A stretch of 64,000 bases of DNA from Endozoicomonas sp. G2_1 (GTDB taxonomy: Bacteria > Pseudomonadota > Gammaproteobacteria > Enterobacterales > Alteromonadaceae). The translations under genes and the position numbers were made by a program. Shown here piece after piece: positions 21,401-29,739 of this stretch. Within the stretch, counting starts at the first letter, position 1. Each line of letters starts with the position of its first letter. Location of the stretch: NCBI RefSeq assembly GCF_017744155.1, contig NZ_JAGHQT010000011.1, positions 1 through 64,000 of the forward strand, given 5' to 3'. The notes beneath the pieces were generated by a model. That model was not told the DNA's origin. It did no database searches and was given only the letters and a program-made list of their open reading frames with translations.

Positions 21401-21575
21401 AACACAATGGTGGACTCAGTTGGCCACCGCAATTGCCGGTGGTTTAACCTTCGCAACCATACTAACGTTAGTGTTAACACCGTGCTTATTGATACTAAGA
21501 GATCGTCGCAAAACGCGTAAAAAAGTGATACCAACACCATTGCCACAAACAGCGCGAAAAAAATTAATCGCTTAA
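18441..21575 (+). CDS. RND family efflux transporter (AcrB-like, hydrophobe/amphiphile type)
   Basis: This 1044-residue inner-membrane pump exports substrates using the proton gradient, together with the adaptor upstream. It has the RND plan: a first membrane helix (about 10-30), a large periplasmic porter loop, helices 2-6 (about 335-490), a second periplasmic loop, and helices 8-12 (about 855-1025). The opening KESNPDITIPMIYVSM resembles the group distantly related to AcrB. The AcrB proton-relay residues Asp407-Asp408-Lys940 appear here as Asp399-Gly400-Asn920, so the relay is reduced. Substrate is unknown. Confidence 0.93.
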   Translation: MLTIIDAALTRTRSVLMVFMLLLIAGGITYANIPKESNPDITIPMIYVSMTHDGISPEDAERMLVRPMEKELKSIAGIKEMTANAAEGHASVTIEFVAGLDPKEALADVRDKVTLAKAKLPSESEEPEVHEITIANQVPVVTVILSGPVTERGLITLARSLKDNIEGLQEVLEVDIGGDREDMVEIIVDPLLMESYNLDQNDIFNLVERNNRLVPAGTMDTGKGRFAIKVPSVFETVQDLLELPIKVDGDKVITFEDVSIVRRAYKDPSTFARLNGERSISLEIKKRSGENIINTVEKVKALIEADRKRWPNQIQVDYVGDQSKDVKDTLSDLQNNVFSAVLLVVIVVIAALGSRSALLVGLAIPGAFLTGILVLAIAGLTVNIVVLFGLIMAVGMLVDGAIVVTEFADRQLQEGKPRKQAYGLAARRMAWPIIASTATTLAAFAPLMFWPGMMGEFMKYLPITLIAVLTASLAMALVFVPTIGGAIGKSRLLTPKAQQQIEQAEQGNLEQLSGFTGKYIRLLKTAISHPWKVVAGTIAIAVAVIMLYGSSGLGAVFFPEIEPNSATMVVRSHGDLSIREKDQIMRDIESRVLDMEEIETLYTRTGGSDIVGTFQVNFTNWQFRRPANETIEEIHQRTDDLAGVEIEVRKNEDGPQSGKDLVIQLSASNPDKLDDAVKKIRHALEAHGTFTDFEDTGSKPGIEWQLKIDRNRAATYGADATLVGSTVQMVTNGLKLGEYRPDDVDDELDIRVRFPEDKRNIGRLDSLRLKTPNGLVPVGSFVEREAAPKVDTIRRVDGKRVVSIQANLVSGAQLIRELPLLQAKFPELGIDPSVQIEIKGQNEDQAESEAFLLNAFGIALFVMAIILVTQFNSFYQAFLILSAVVFSTVGVFLALFLVQKPFGIVMGGIGVISLAGIVVNNNIVLIDTYNVLRREGLSAIDAILRTGAQRLRPVMLTTITTILGLMPMVLQVNLNFFERTAVFGAPSTQWWTQLATAIAGGLTFATILTLVLTPCLLILRDRRKTRKKVIPTPLPQTARKKLIA

Positions 21576-21619
21576 TTGCATTTAGTTCTTCGCCGCAGGT
21601 TATTAAGGAATAAACACCG

Positions 21620-22972
21620 ATGAAACAGTACGAAGCAAATTTTGACGGACTCGTAGGTCCAAGTCACAACTATGCCGGTTTGTCTTTTGGTAATGTTGCC
21701 TCCCTCAACAATGCCAATGCGGTCAGCAATCCTAAACAGGCGGCGAAACAAGGCTTGGCCAAAATGAAAGCGCTCGCCGACATGGGCATGTTACAAGGTG
21801 TATTGGCACCACAAGAGCGACCTGATGTTAACGCCTTGCGTCGTTTAGGTTTTACCGGTTCTGACAGCCAAGTACTGGAAAGTGCAGCCAAACAAGCACC
21901 GGAAGTGTTTTTGAATTGCTGCTCAGCATCGAGTATGTGGACAGCCAATGCGGCGACAGTCTCGCCAAGTGCCGATACCTGTAACGGTAAAATTCACTTT
22001 ACGCCAGCTAACTTAACCAACAAATTTCACCGTTCGTTAGAGCCCGAGGTTACTGGCCGGATTTTGGCAGCGACCTTTAACAACAGTGACTTCTTTGAGC
22101 ATCACCTACACTTACCTGAAAACGACCATTTTGGTGATGAAGGGGCCGCTAACCACACTCGTTTATGCGCGGGTTATGGCGAACCAGGACTAGAACTGTT
22201 TACTTATGGTCGTTATGCCTTTAACAGCAGTAAACCGGCGCCAACTAAGTTTCCGGCTAGGCAAACCATTGAAGCATCACAGGCGATTGCTCGGTTGCAC
22301 GGCTTGAATGAGCAAAACACTGTCTTTATGCAGCAAAACCCCGCCGTGATTGACCAAGGGGTTTTTCACAACGATGTTATTGCCGTCGGCAATCGCAATG
22401 TTTTGTTTTATCACGAGCAAGCGTTTTTAGACACCCAATCAGTACTCAGTGAAATTGAACAAAAGTTTGCTGCCATTAACAGCAACGAGCAACTGCACTT
22501 TATTGAAGTGCCAACGGCGAAAGTATCGATTAATGACGCGGTAAAAACATACTTGTTCAATACTCAAATCATTAACATGCCGAGCGGTGAAATGGCGATT
22601 ATCGCCCCGACCGAGTGTCAGGAAAATCCAGCGGTGTCTGCTTACTTAGCGGAGTTGGTGACCTTAGGTACACCAATCAAAAAAGTGCATTTTTTCGACG
22701 TTAAACAAAGCATGCAAAACGGCGGCGGCCCAGCCTGTTTGCGCTTGCGAGTGGCGTTAAACGAACGCGAAGTTGCAGCAGTTAACCCAAATACTTGGAT
22801 TAACCAAGGTCAAATTGACCGTTTAAACGCTTGGGTTGATCAGCATTACCGCGACCGCTTGTCTATTGCCGATTTGAGCGACCCAGCATTCTTAGTTGAA
22901 TCGCGCACCGCTTTAGATGAACTCACCCAAATATTGAACTTGGGCTCGGTTTATCCGTTCCAACGAGTCTAA
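21620..22972 (+). CDS. astB: N-succinylarginine dihydrolase
   Basis: AstB hydrolyses N2-succinylarginine to N2-succinylornithine, CO2 and ammonia, the second step of the arginine succinyltransferase pathway. The 450-residue protein is full length and of the amidinotransferase-like fold, with the N-terminal [31 protein letters not shown], the [10 protein letters not shown] His block and the [14 protein letters not shown] catalytic Cys block. The other ast genes are not in the window. It follows the RND gene by 44 bases, but a functional link is not implied. Confidence 0.97.
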   Translation: MKQYEANFDGLVGPSHNYAGLSFGNVASLNNANAVSNPKQAAKQGLAKMKALADMGMLQGVLAPQERPDVNALRRLGFTGSDSQVLESAAKQAPEVFLNCCSASSMWTANAATVSPSADTCNGKIHFTPANLTNKFHRSLEPEVTGRILAATFNNSDFFEHHLHLPENDHFGDEGAANHTRLCAGYGEPGLELFTYGRYAFNSSKPAPTKFPARQTIEASQAIARLHGLNEQNTVFMQQNPAVIDQGVFHNDVIAVGNRNVLFYHEQAFLDTQSVLSEIEQKFAAINSNEQLHFIEVPTAKVSINDAVKTYLFNTQIINMPSGEMAIIAPTECQENPAVSAYLAELVTLGTPIKKVHFFDVKQSMQNGGGPACLRLRVALNEREVAAVNPNTWINQGQIDRLNAWVDQHYRDRLSIADLSDPAFLVESRTALDELTQILNLGSVYPFQRV

Positions 22973-22991
22973 TCGTAAATATTCAAACCAT

Positions 22992-23018
22992 AAAAAAACC
23001 GCCGAATGGCGGTTTTTT
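22992..23018. terminator. Bidirectional terminator between astB and the M16 peptidase gene
   Basis: A CCGCC/GGCGG stem with a GAAT loop is flanked by seven A and six T residues, so an intrinsic terminator can form in both directions for these convergent genes. Confidence 0.9.
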
Positions 23019-23053
23019 GTTTTCTAGTATCTGTTGTGATTAAAGGTTAGCGT

Positions 23054-25999
23054 TTATTTGAACACATCCTCAATCGCAACTGTTTTAAGCTGAGCCGCAG
23101 GAATCGTTAGCTTGTAATCTTGAATGATTTTGTCGGTAGCTAATAATTCAGCTGGCTTGTCACTGTTGTACTTAAGCGGTGAGGTTTGTTCTGACAGTAA
23201 GCGCTTTTTCATATCATCGGCATCACCTGAAATAAAGACATAGTGAATATCGTCAGTTTGCAAATTGTCTTTAATAACCCGGTTTACATCGGCAAGTGTT
23301 AGCTGTTTTAACTGCTTGCGAACATAGTTAACAAAGTCATCAGTTTGATAAAACTTGCTGTCTAATGCATAACCCAACTGCTTATCTTGACTAGCAACTA
23401 GTTGTGGCGCGTAGTTAAGCAAGAAATTACGCGTAGCTTCAAAGTCTTTTTCGGTCATGCCCTTGGCAATTAACTGATCCAATTCGTACAAAGCAGCACG
23501 AGTAGCAAAGTGCGCATCGTTATTGCTTCTCAATGGACGCAACCACACTTGGAAAATTTGACTTGAGCGCCCTAAGTTAGCGTCTGGCTTAGTTTGGAAC
23601 ATACCGCGAGGAAAGTACTCAATATAAGCATAATCACCGTAGTTCATGCCGCGCGCTTGGCGAATTTGTTGATACAAGTAGCTGTTTGAACTTCTGTGCT
23701 CACCAAAGTAAGAACGTACTAACCACAATGCCGCCCAGTCTTTATCACTGCGCACCGTATCGATTGGAAAACCGAAAGACACGGCTGTCGACTGGGCATT
23801 TTTCTCAACAATAGTCGCGTGATGACCACTTAACGATGGTGCTTTTGGTAAAACCAAACGCGGCTCATCACCAGCCGGTAACCCAGCTAAATCAGCCATT
23901 AAACGCTTTTTGATTTTCTTTGGCATGGCGCCGGTTAAGCCCAAGTTTAACTTAGCTTGGGTTAACTGGGAGTTGTAGAAAGCTTTAACATCGTCAAGCG
24001 TCAATGCTTCTAAATCTGATAAATCACCATAGTTATAGCTCTGGTATGGGTGGCCTTGGTAAAGCTCACTGTAAAGTACCTCTTTACCTAACTCTTCATC
24101 GTTTGACGACTTTAAGCCCGCTTTAATACTATCGATTAGTTCTTTCTTCAAACGGGCAAAATCATCTTGGCGCCAGCCCGGGTTGAGCAATTGGTCGCTA
24201 ACCAACTCGTACCAAGCTTCGACGTTATCTTTGTGAACGCGACCGGTAAACGACATCATTTCTTTATCAATTTGCGCTTCAAACTGGCCGGCAATCGGAT
24301 ACAAGCCCTGTTGAATGTCTTGATAGCTTCGCGTTGCTGAGCCACCTTGAGTGAGCATGCTTGCAGTGAGCGCTGCAACACCCTTTTTACCTTGCGGATC
24401 AGCGGCTGCACCCGTGTAGAATAAAAAGTTAACGTCGATTAACGGCGAGTCGTTAGTATTGTCTAAAACGGTAAAGTTAGGCTTTGACGAACCGCTGCTT
24501 TTAGCTAATTTGTTCGCTTTATTTTTTGCTTTAGCTGTCGATTTAGCCTGAGCAACAGCGTTAGTTAAGCTTACTTCACGATCAAAACCATCAATACTTT
24601 CTAATGCTGATAAGGTAACTGTAGTGCGGTTGTTATCTACAAAGTACTTGTTGGCAACCTCGACAATGTCATCACTCGAAATGCCATCAAAACTGTTGTA
24701 CAAGTAGTTAATCGTTTCTGGATCGCGGTCAAAATGCATGTACTCAGCCAGTGTTTCAGCAATTGCTTGCGATGAATCGAGACTGTTGGCAAAGCTGTAT
24801 TTTAAGTTTGCTTTTAACTGCGCCAGCTTTTCAGATGATACTTTTTCAGTCAGTACTTTGGCGTAAGTTTGATTGATTGCGTCACGCACTTTAACCAAAT
24901 CTTTTGCATCGTTTACTTTGACAAAGACGTGACGCAAGCCCGCATCTTTAGTTGCCGGGTTGTAAACAAACATCTGACTGGCCAATTGTTTTTCAACGAC
25001 AAGATCTTGGTACAGCGCTGAGTTTTCAGAGAAATAAAGTTCAGAAATTAAATCAAGTGCCGCTCTGTCTTTAGCTTTTGGTTGAAAGTCAGTACCTTTG
25101 TATGAAACTAATAACCAATGTCCAGGTAAACCGTCAAACTGCTCGTGGTTATAGCGCGGCGCTGTTTGTTTCGGTTCAGGCGTGATATCACTAACGTAGC
25201 TGCCCTTCTGCCAATTGCCCCAGTATTTTCTCACCAAATTCATGGTCTCGCTCGGATCGACGTCACCCACAATCACAATTGAAACGTATTCCGGCTTGTA
25301 GAATCGCTCAAAAAATTGTTGCCCATAGGCCATTTGCTCTGGCATGGCTTCAATGTCTTTTAAGAAGCCCATGGTTGTGTGTTTATAGGTGTGATTGTCA
25401 AAGGCGGTATCGCGCACATTGGCGAGTAGTTTGCGAATAGGGTTGGCGTTGTTTTTTAAGTATTCACCTTTTACGGTTAACGCTTCTGTTCTAAATTGCG
25501 CTTCAGAGTACTTTAAGTTTTGAAAGTGATCTGCCTGAATCTCAAGTACTTTTTCCAAATGCTCTTTGGCAAAATCTAAGTGATAGTTGGTGTAATCGTT
25601 GGTGGTATATGCGCCGTTATCAACACCGGCATTTTTAAAAATATCTGCGTAAACGTCTTGAGGAAATTTTTCAGAGCCTTTGAACATCATGTGTTCAAAA
25701 AAGTGAGCAAAGCCGGTTTTACCTGCTTCAGCTTCATTGCGCGAACCAACAGACACTGGAATTTGTACTGAGACTAAATCAGGGTAATCTGTTTTAACAA
25801 CTAATACGCGTAAACCATTATCGAACTCTTCTAAAAGGTAATCTTGCGCGAAAACTTTGTTATTTGAGCGACTAGCGACGGAAGAACTTTGGTAGTTATC
25901 TTCAATCACTGAATCAGGGGTGATTTCTTCGTTGGTAGAAACACAGGCAGAAAGCGCCAAACTTGCGGAAATAGCCGCTGCTAAATACGTTATTTTCAC
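23054..25999 (-). CDS. M16 family zinc metallopeptidase, lipoprotein
   Basis: This is a two-half M16 (pitrilysin/insulinase-type) peptidase of about 981 residues. The N-terminal half carries the inverted zinc motif HFFEH (His99, Glu102, His103) and a downstream Glu179 in VKGEYLK; the C-terminal half lacks a second motif, as usual. I choose the GTG at 25999 because it has AGG nine bases upstream and gives a clean lipoprotein signal peptide with lipobox LSAC (Cys19). The frame extends to 26065, but the longer form has a poor signal. It is probably anchored to a membrane facing the periplasm and degrades peptides. A linker rich in Lys, Ala and Ser (about 490-515) joins the halves. Confidence 0.9.
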   Translation of the reverse strand: MKITYLAAAISASLALSACVSTNEEITPDSVIEDNYQSSSVASRSNNKVFAQDYLLEEFDNGLRVLVVKTDYPDLVSVQIPVSVGSRNEAEAGKTGFAHFFEHMMFKGSEKFPQDVYADIFKNAGVDNGAYTTNDYTNYHLDFAKEHLEKVLEIQADHFQNLKYSEAQFRTEALTVKGEYLKNNANPIRKLLANVRDTAFDNHTYKHTTMGFLKDIEAMPEQMAYGQQFFERFYKPEYVSIVIVGDVDPSETMNLVRKYWGNWQKGSYVSDITPEPKQTAPRYNHEQFDGLPGHWLLVSYKGTDFQPKAKDRAALDLISELYFSENSALYQDLVVEKQLASQMFVYNPATKDAGLRHVFVKVNDAKDLVKVRDAINQTYAKVLTEKVSSEKLAQLKANLKYSFANSLDSSQAIAETLAEYMHFDRDPETINYLYNSFDGISSDDIVEVANKYFVDNNRTTVTLSALESIDGFDREVSLTNAVAQAKSTAKAKNKANKLAKSSGSSKPNFTVLDNTNDSPLIDVNFLFYTGAAADPQGKKGVAALTASMLTQGGSATRSYQDIQQGLYPIAGQFEAQIDKEMMSFTGRVHKDNVEAWYELVSDQLLNPGWRQDDFARLKKELIDSIKAGLKSSNDEELGKEVLYSELYQGHPYQSYNYGDLSDLEALTLDDVKAFYNSQLTQAKLNLGLTGAMPKKIKKRLMADLAGLPAGDEPRLVLPKAPSLSGHHATIVEKNAQSTAVSFGFPIDTVRSDKDWAALWLVRSYFGEHRSSNSYLYQQIRQARGMNYGDYAYIEYFPRGMFQTKPDANLGRSSQIFQVWLRPLRSNNDAHFATRAALYELDQLIAKGMTEKDFEATRNFLLNYAPQLVASQDKQLGYALDSKFYQTDDFVNYVRKQLKQLTLADVNRVIKDNLQTDDIHYVFISGDADDMKKRLLSEQTSPLKYNSDKPAELLATDKIIQDYKLTIPAAQLKTVAIEDVFK

Positions 26000-26192
26000 G
26001 TTAATGAACCTTATTATTAACATTGCAGTTGTTGCTATGGTAGGCAAAATAACAAGGTTTTTCACCTATTCTTAACAAATAAAGCGAGAAATACGGTTAC
26101 TAGTGTGTAACAAATAACGAACAGCGATAGACTTTCGTTTATCAAGACTAAAATTAGTGATATTTTCCAACAAATTCAGCCATAGGCCTGCG

Positions 26193-27212
26193 CTACCAAG
26201 GTGTGCGCTTGACAATCGCTTCGGCTTTATCCAAATAACGTGATAATTTCCCGATTGATTGGTAATCGGCAACAAATGGTCCCCATGATTCAACCAGCGC
26301 ACTCTGTTTAATATCGTTGCGAACCGGTGACTCAAAATTAATTTCGGCGTAAATTTTTTGCGCCTTGGGCATCAATAAAAATTCGATAAAGGCAATTGCA
26401 TTAGCTTTGTTTTTAGCAGCACTGGTGAGCGCAGCACCACTAATATTAACATGTGCGCCAACGCTTTTTTGCTCTGGCCAAATAATACCAACATTTTGAT
26501 AGACAGCTCGATCGGCCTGTTTATCGCTTGCCGACATCATGCCGTAGTAATAACTGTTGGCGATGGCTAAATCACAAACGCCATTATTGATATTTCTGAG
26601 TTGATCGCGATCACCACCCTGTGGCCTCATTGCCAAGTTGCCCGCGAGCTTTTGCGCCCAACCCGCAGCCCACTGTTCGCCATACAAGCTAATAAAGCTG
26701 GCTAACATTGAGGTGTTATAGACATGACTGCCCTTGCGCACACATATCTTGCCTCGCCACTTTGCGTCAGTTAAATCCTGATAGCGCTTAATATCAGTGT
26801 GTTCAACTCGGTCTTTGGCATAAAAAATAGCGCGAGCACGCACCGAAATACCATACCAATAACCATCAGAGTCACGCAGTGTGCTTGGTATCTGACGATT
26901 GAGATAGTCGGACTGAATAGGCTGAATCAAACCAAGTTGTTTGGCCTTTTCTAAACGAGCGACATTTGAAGTTAACAGTAAGTCGGCAAAACTATCTTGG
27001 CCATCTTCAATCAAGCGCGCTAGCAGCTTATCAGCTTTGCCACTGACCACATTCACCTTAATGCCAGTTTGTTGATAAAACTCATCGATTAATGGTTGAA
27101 TCAGCTTGGCTTCTCGAAAAGAATAAACATTAACGACTTCTGGCTTGGCAAACACAGGGGTAGCGAGCAGAAAAACTGAAGTAAATAGTGCAAAAAACCA
27201 CTTAAACGGCAT
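26193..27212 (-). CDS. Iron(III) ABC transporter periplasmic binding protein (FbpA/FutA-like)
   Basis: This 339-residue periplasmic protein has a signal peptide (about 1-22, ending VFA) and a class II solute-binding fold beginning VVNVYSFREAKLIQPLIDEF. The family iron-binding tyrosines appear in the NSYYYG motif. The permease and ATPase genes are not adjacent; the next gene on this strand is the unrelated M16 peptidase. A possible Fur site lies about 57 bases upstream (27269-27287). It is divergent from the GGDEF-EAL gene. Confidence 0.9.
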   Translation of the reverse strand: MPFKWFFALFTSVFLLATPVFAKPEVVNVYSFREAKLIQPLIDEFYQQTGIKVNVVSGKADKLLARLIEDGQDSFADLLLTSNVARLEKAKQLGLIQPIQSDYLNRQIPSTLRDSDGYWYGISVRARAIFYAKDRVEHTDIKRYQDLTDAKWRGKICVRKGSHVYNTSMLASFISLYGEQWAAGWAQKLAGNLAMRPQGGDRDQLRNINNGVCDLAIANSYYYGMMSASDKQADRAVYQNVGIIWPEQKSVGAHVNISGAALTSAAKNKANAIAFIEFLLMPKAQKIYAEINFESPVRNDIKQSALVESWGPFVADYQSIGKLSRYLDKAEAIVKRTPW

Positions 27213-27268
27213 ATCAACAACACTCTATTAGATTAAAACTTAAGCAGAAAGAAATACAACACTTAATT

Positions 27269-27287
27269 GATAATAATTCTTATTTAC
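27269..27287. promoter_or_regulatory. Possible Fur box
   Basis: The plus strand reads GATAATAATTCTTATTTAC, which matches about 13 of 19 positions of the Fur consensus GATAATGATAATCATTATC. It lies in the divergent region 57 bases before the iron-binding protein gene and about 100 bases before the GGDEF-EAL gene. The region is AT-rich, so a chance match is possible, but the iron context supports it. Confidence 0.45.
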
Positions 27288-27390
27288 AATATACCTATTT
27301 TCTTCTAAGATGCAATGGTTATCGCAATCAAGGAGCTGAAATGATCTGCCCTGCTTTTGCTCGCATTTATTAGTTAAGTTATCCCGACAT

Positions 27391-29718
27391 ATGCCAGCAA
27401 TTTTATCTCGCTATAAGAGTTTAGTGTTTACTTTTATCGTAGGCATTGCGCTGTCGTGCGCAGCTTTTAGCACCATCAATTTTTACCAACACAAGCAAAT
27501 TGAGCAGCAGTTCACCGCCACATTTTCCGACAAAGTCACAGGCTTGCGCAAAGCAATTATCGCAATTGAAAAGGTGCTGATCGCAAGCCAACATTTAATT
27601 ACCATCAGCCCAGACTTAACCCGCCAGCAGTTTAGCCAACTGGTTGATAGTGATCTGCTCGCTAATACCAGTATTCAAGGTATAGAGTGGGCTCCTAAAG
27701 TAGCTACAGCAGAGCAATCACAGTTTCGCCAAAATATGCAAGCAAGCGGCATTTTTGACTATCGTTTGCGCTTTAATAAACAGCCATCGAATTGTCATTT
27801 ATTTGATAACACCCTATTTCCTGTTGCTTACGCAGAACCGGCAGAACGCTTAGGCGATCAACTAGGTATAGTACTGAGCAGTTATTGTGACTTGTCACAG
27901 ACCATGGCCCTAGCCGATCAAACCAATAAAATAAGCTCGCTTAATTTTGTCAATCAACAACAAGAAGCTGGTGTCCGTTTGTTTTTACCGGTTAAGCCTG
28001 AGCAATCACTGCAGGGCTTTATTGTTGGCCATGTGATGATCAATCACCTCATCGATAACCTATGGGCTGACTTAAGGCGCTCTGAGCACTACCAGTTGAC
28101 CATAAAAGACAATAGCCAAACGGCCTTATACAACTCGTCATGGTTGGCAAATTGTCTATCTGATGACTGTCCACCAGCACCAGCAATATTTACTAAGCAA
28201 ACTCAAATTCCTTTTACCAACCAACTGTGGACAATTGAATTTACCCAAACTGAACTACAGCTCAGCAATAACTATTACGCCTATATTGCCGCTTTTTTAC
28301 TGCTGACCATCACTTCAGGTTTAGCTTACTATCTGTATACCTCAATCAATCGCATTGCTTGGGCAAATCAATTAGTAGAGGAGCGCACTGTATCTTTACA
28401 ACATCAAGCGAGTCACGACCAATTAACGGGTCTCCTTAATAAGAGTACCCTGTTTAATCAACTAGACTTACTCACTAAACATCAAGACAAAACGTTCGAA
28501 GCGTTTGGCTTATTGTTTATCGACCTCGACCATTTCAAACGAATCAACGACAGCATGGGCCATGTCATTGGCGATCAACTATTACAACAAGTAGCAGATA
28601 CCCTAATTAACAACAGCCGCTCTGGTGATGATTTGTTCAGATTTGGTGGTGATGAATTCGTGATTATTTTACAAAAGCTCGCGCACCAAGAAAAAATTAA
28701 CCATATTGCCCAGCGCTACCTAAAAGCACTACAACAACCTTTTGAAATTGAAGGATATTCATACCGAATCAATGCCAGCATTGGCGCTTCTGTGATAAAC
28801 ACACCAAATAGTACGCCAGAGGAAATTGTCCGCAACGCCGATATCGCCATGTACCAAGCCAAAGATGCTGGTCGTGGGCAAGTGACCTTTTTACATAAGC
28901 ACATGCATGAACAGATAGTTGCTGAATACAACTTGGTGTTTGATTTAGAGCGCGCGATAAAAGCTCAAGAATTTGAACTGCACTATCAACCTATCGTCAA
29001 TCATCATTATCAACTGGTTGGTTTTGAGGCATTGGTCAGGTGGCAACACCCTACCCGTGGCTTAGTGATGCCGTTTGACTTTATTCACTTGGCTGAATCA
29101 AGTGGTTTAATTCAGCCACTGGGTAAAACCATTGCCAAATTAGCCATTGCTCAACTAGCGATGTGGCGACGCCGATTTAGCGTTGAGCATTGCCCTTACA
29201 TCAGTATTAATGTTTCAGCAAGACAATTGATTAACGATGATATCATTGACCTAATTGAACAAGAGCTTGGACATTATCAACTATCACCACATTTGTTAGT
29301 GGTCGAGCTAACCGAAAGCGCCCTTATCGACAGCAAAAGTAAAGTAAAGGCCCAACTAACCAGACTTAACCAACTCGGTGTAAAGCTCTATTTGGATGAC
29401 TTTGGCACTGGCTATTCATCACTGTCGATGTTGCAAGACTTCCCAATCGATGTCGTGAAAATTGATCGATCATTTATCTCAGCGTTAGACCAGCCAACAA
29501 AGGCAGCACAAGGCTTGGTTAAAGCGATTATTTCAATGGCAAAAGCACTAGATATGGCGGTTGTTGCAGAGGGGATTGAACAGCAGCAAACAATAGACTG
29601 GCTAATTGACCATGGTTGTACCGCATTTCAAGGTTACTACTTTGCCAAGCCGTTAGCTCCACTGCAACTACAAACTTATTTAAAAGCCCACAAGAGCGAA
29701 TCGACTAAAGCCAGTTAA
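27391..29718 (+). CDS. CHASE-GGDEF-EAL membrane protein (cyclic di-GMP turnover)
   Basis: This 775-residue inner-membrane protein combines sensing with cyclic di-GMP metabolism. Order: membrane helix (about 10-30), a periplasmic domain of about 260 residues that looks like CHASE (blocks IQGIEWAPKV, PVAYAEP and GVRLFLPVK), a second helix (about 297-318), a GGDEF domain (about 340-500) with intact GGDEF at 419-423, and an EAL domain (about 515-760) with EAL at 546-548, the DDFGTGYSSL loop and KIDRSFI. Both enzyme motifs are intact, so it could make or degrade cyclic di-GMP, or one domain may regulate the other. The ligand is unknown. It is divergent from the iron-binding protein gene. Confidence 0.92.
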   Translation: MPAILSRYKSLVFTFIVGIALSCAAFSTINFYQHKQIEQQFTATFSDKVTGLRKAIIAIEKVLIASQHLITISPDLTRQQFSQLVDSDLLANTSIQGIEWAPKVATAEQSQFRQNMQASGIFDYRLRFNKQPSNCHLFDNTLFPVAYAEPAERLGDQLGIVLSSYCDLSQTMALADQTNKISSLNFVNQQQEAGVRLFLPVKPEQSLQGFIVGHVMINHLIDNLWADLRRSEHYQLTIKDNSQTALYNSSWLANCLSDDCPPAPAIFTKQTQIPFTNQLWTIEFTQTELQLSNNYYAYIAAFLLLTITSGLAYYLYTSINRIAWANQLVEERTVSLQHQASHDQLTGLLNKSTLFNQLDLLTKHQDKTFEAFGLLFIDLDHFKRINDSMGHVIGDQLLQQVADTLINNSRSGDDLFRFGGDEFVIILQKLAHQEKINHIAQRYLKALQQPFEIEGYSYRINASIGASVINTPNSTPEEIVRNADIAMYQAKDAGRGQVTFLHKHMHEQIVAEYNLVFDLERAIKAQEFELHYQPIVNHHYQLVGFEALVRWQHPTRGLVMPFDFIHLAESSGLIQPLGKTIAKLAIAQLAMWRRRFSVEHCPYISINVSARQLINDDIIDLIEQELGHYQLSPHLLVVELTESALIDSKSKVKAQLTRLNQLGVKLYLDDFGTGYSSLSMLQDFPIDVVKIDRSFISALDQPTKAAQGLVKAIISMAKALDMAVVAEGIEQQQTIDWLIDHGCTAFQGYYFAKPLAPLQLQTYLKAHKSESTKAS

Positions 29719-29739
29719 TCGCAGCCCGAGTTTAGCTAC

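Noticed and set aside
26072-26335. Minus-strand frame of 87 codons after the iron-binding protein gene
   Set aside because: It overlaps the 3' end of the iron-binding protein gene in another frame, has no family-like sequence and no ribosome binding site.
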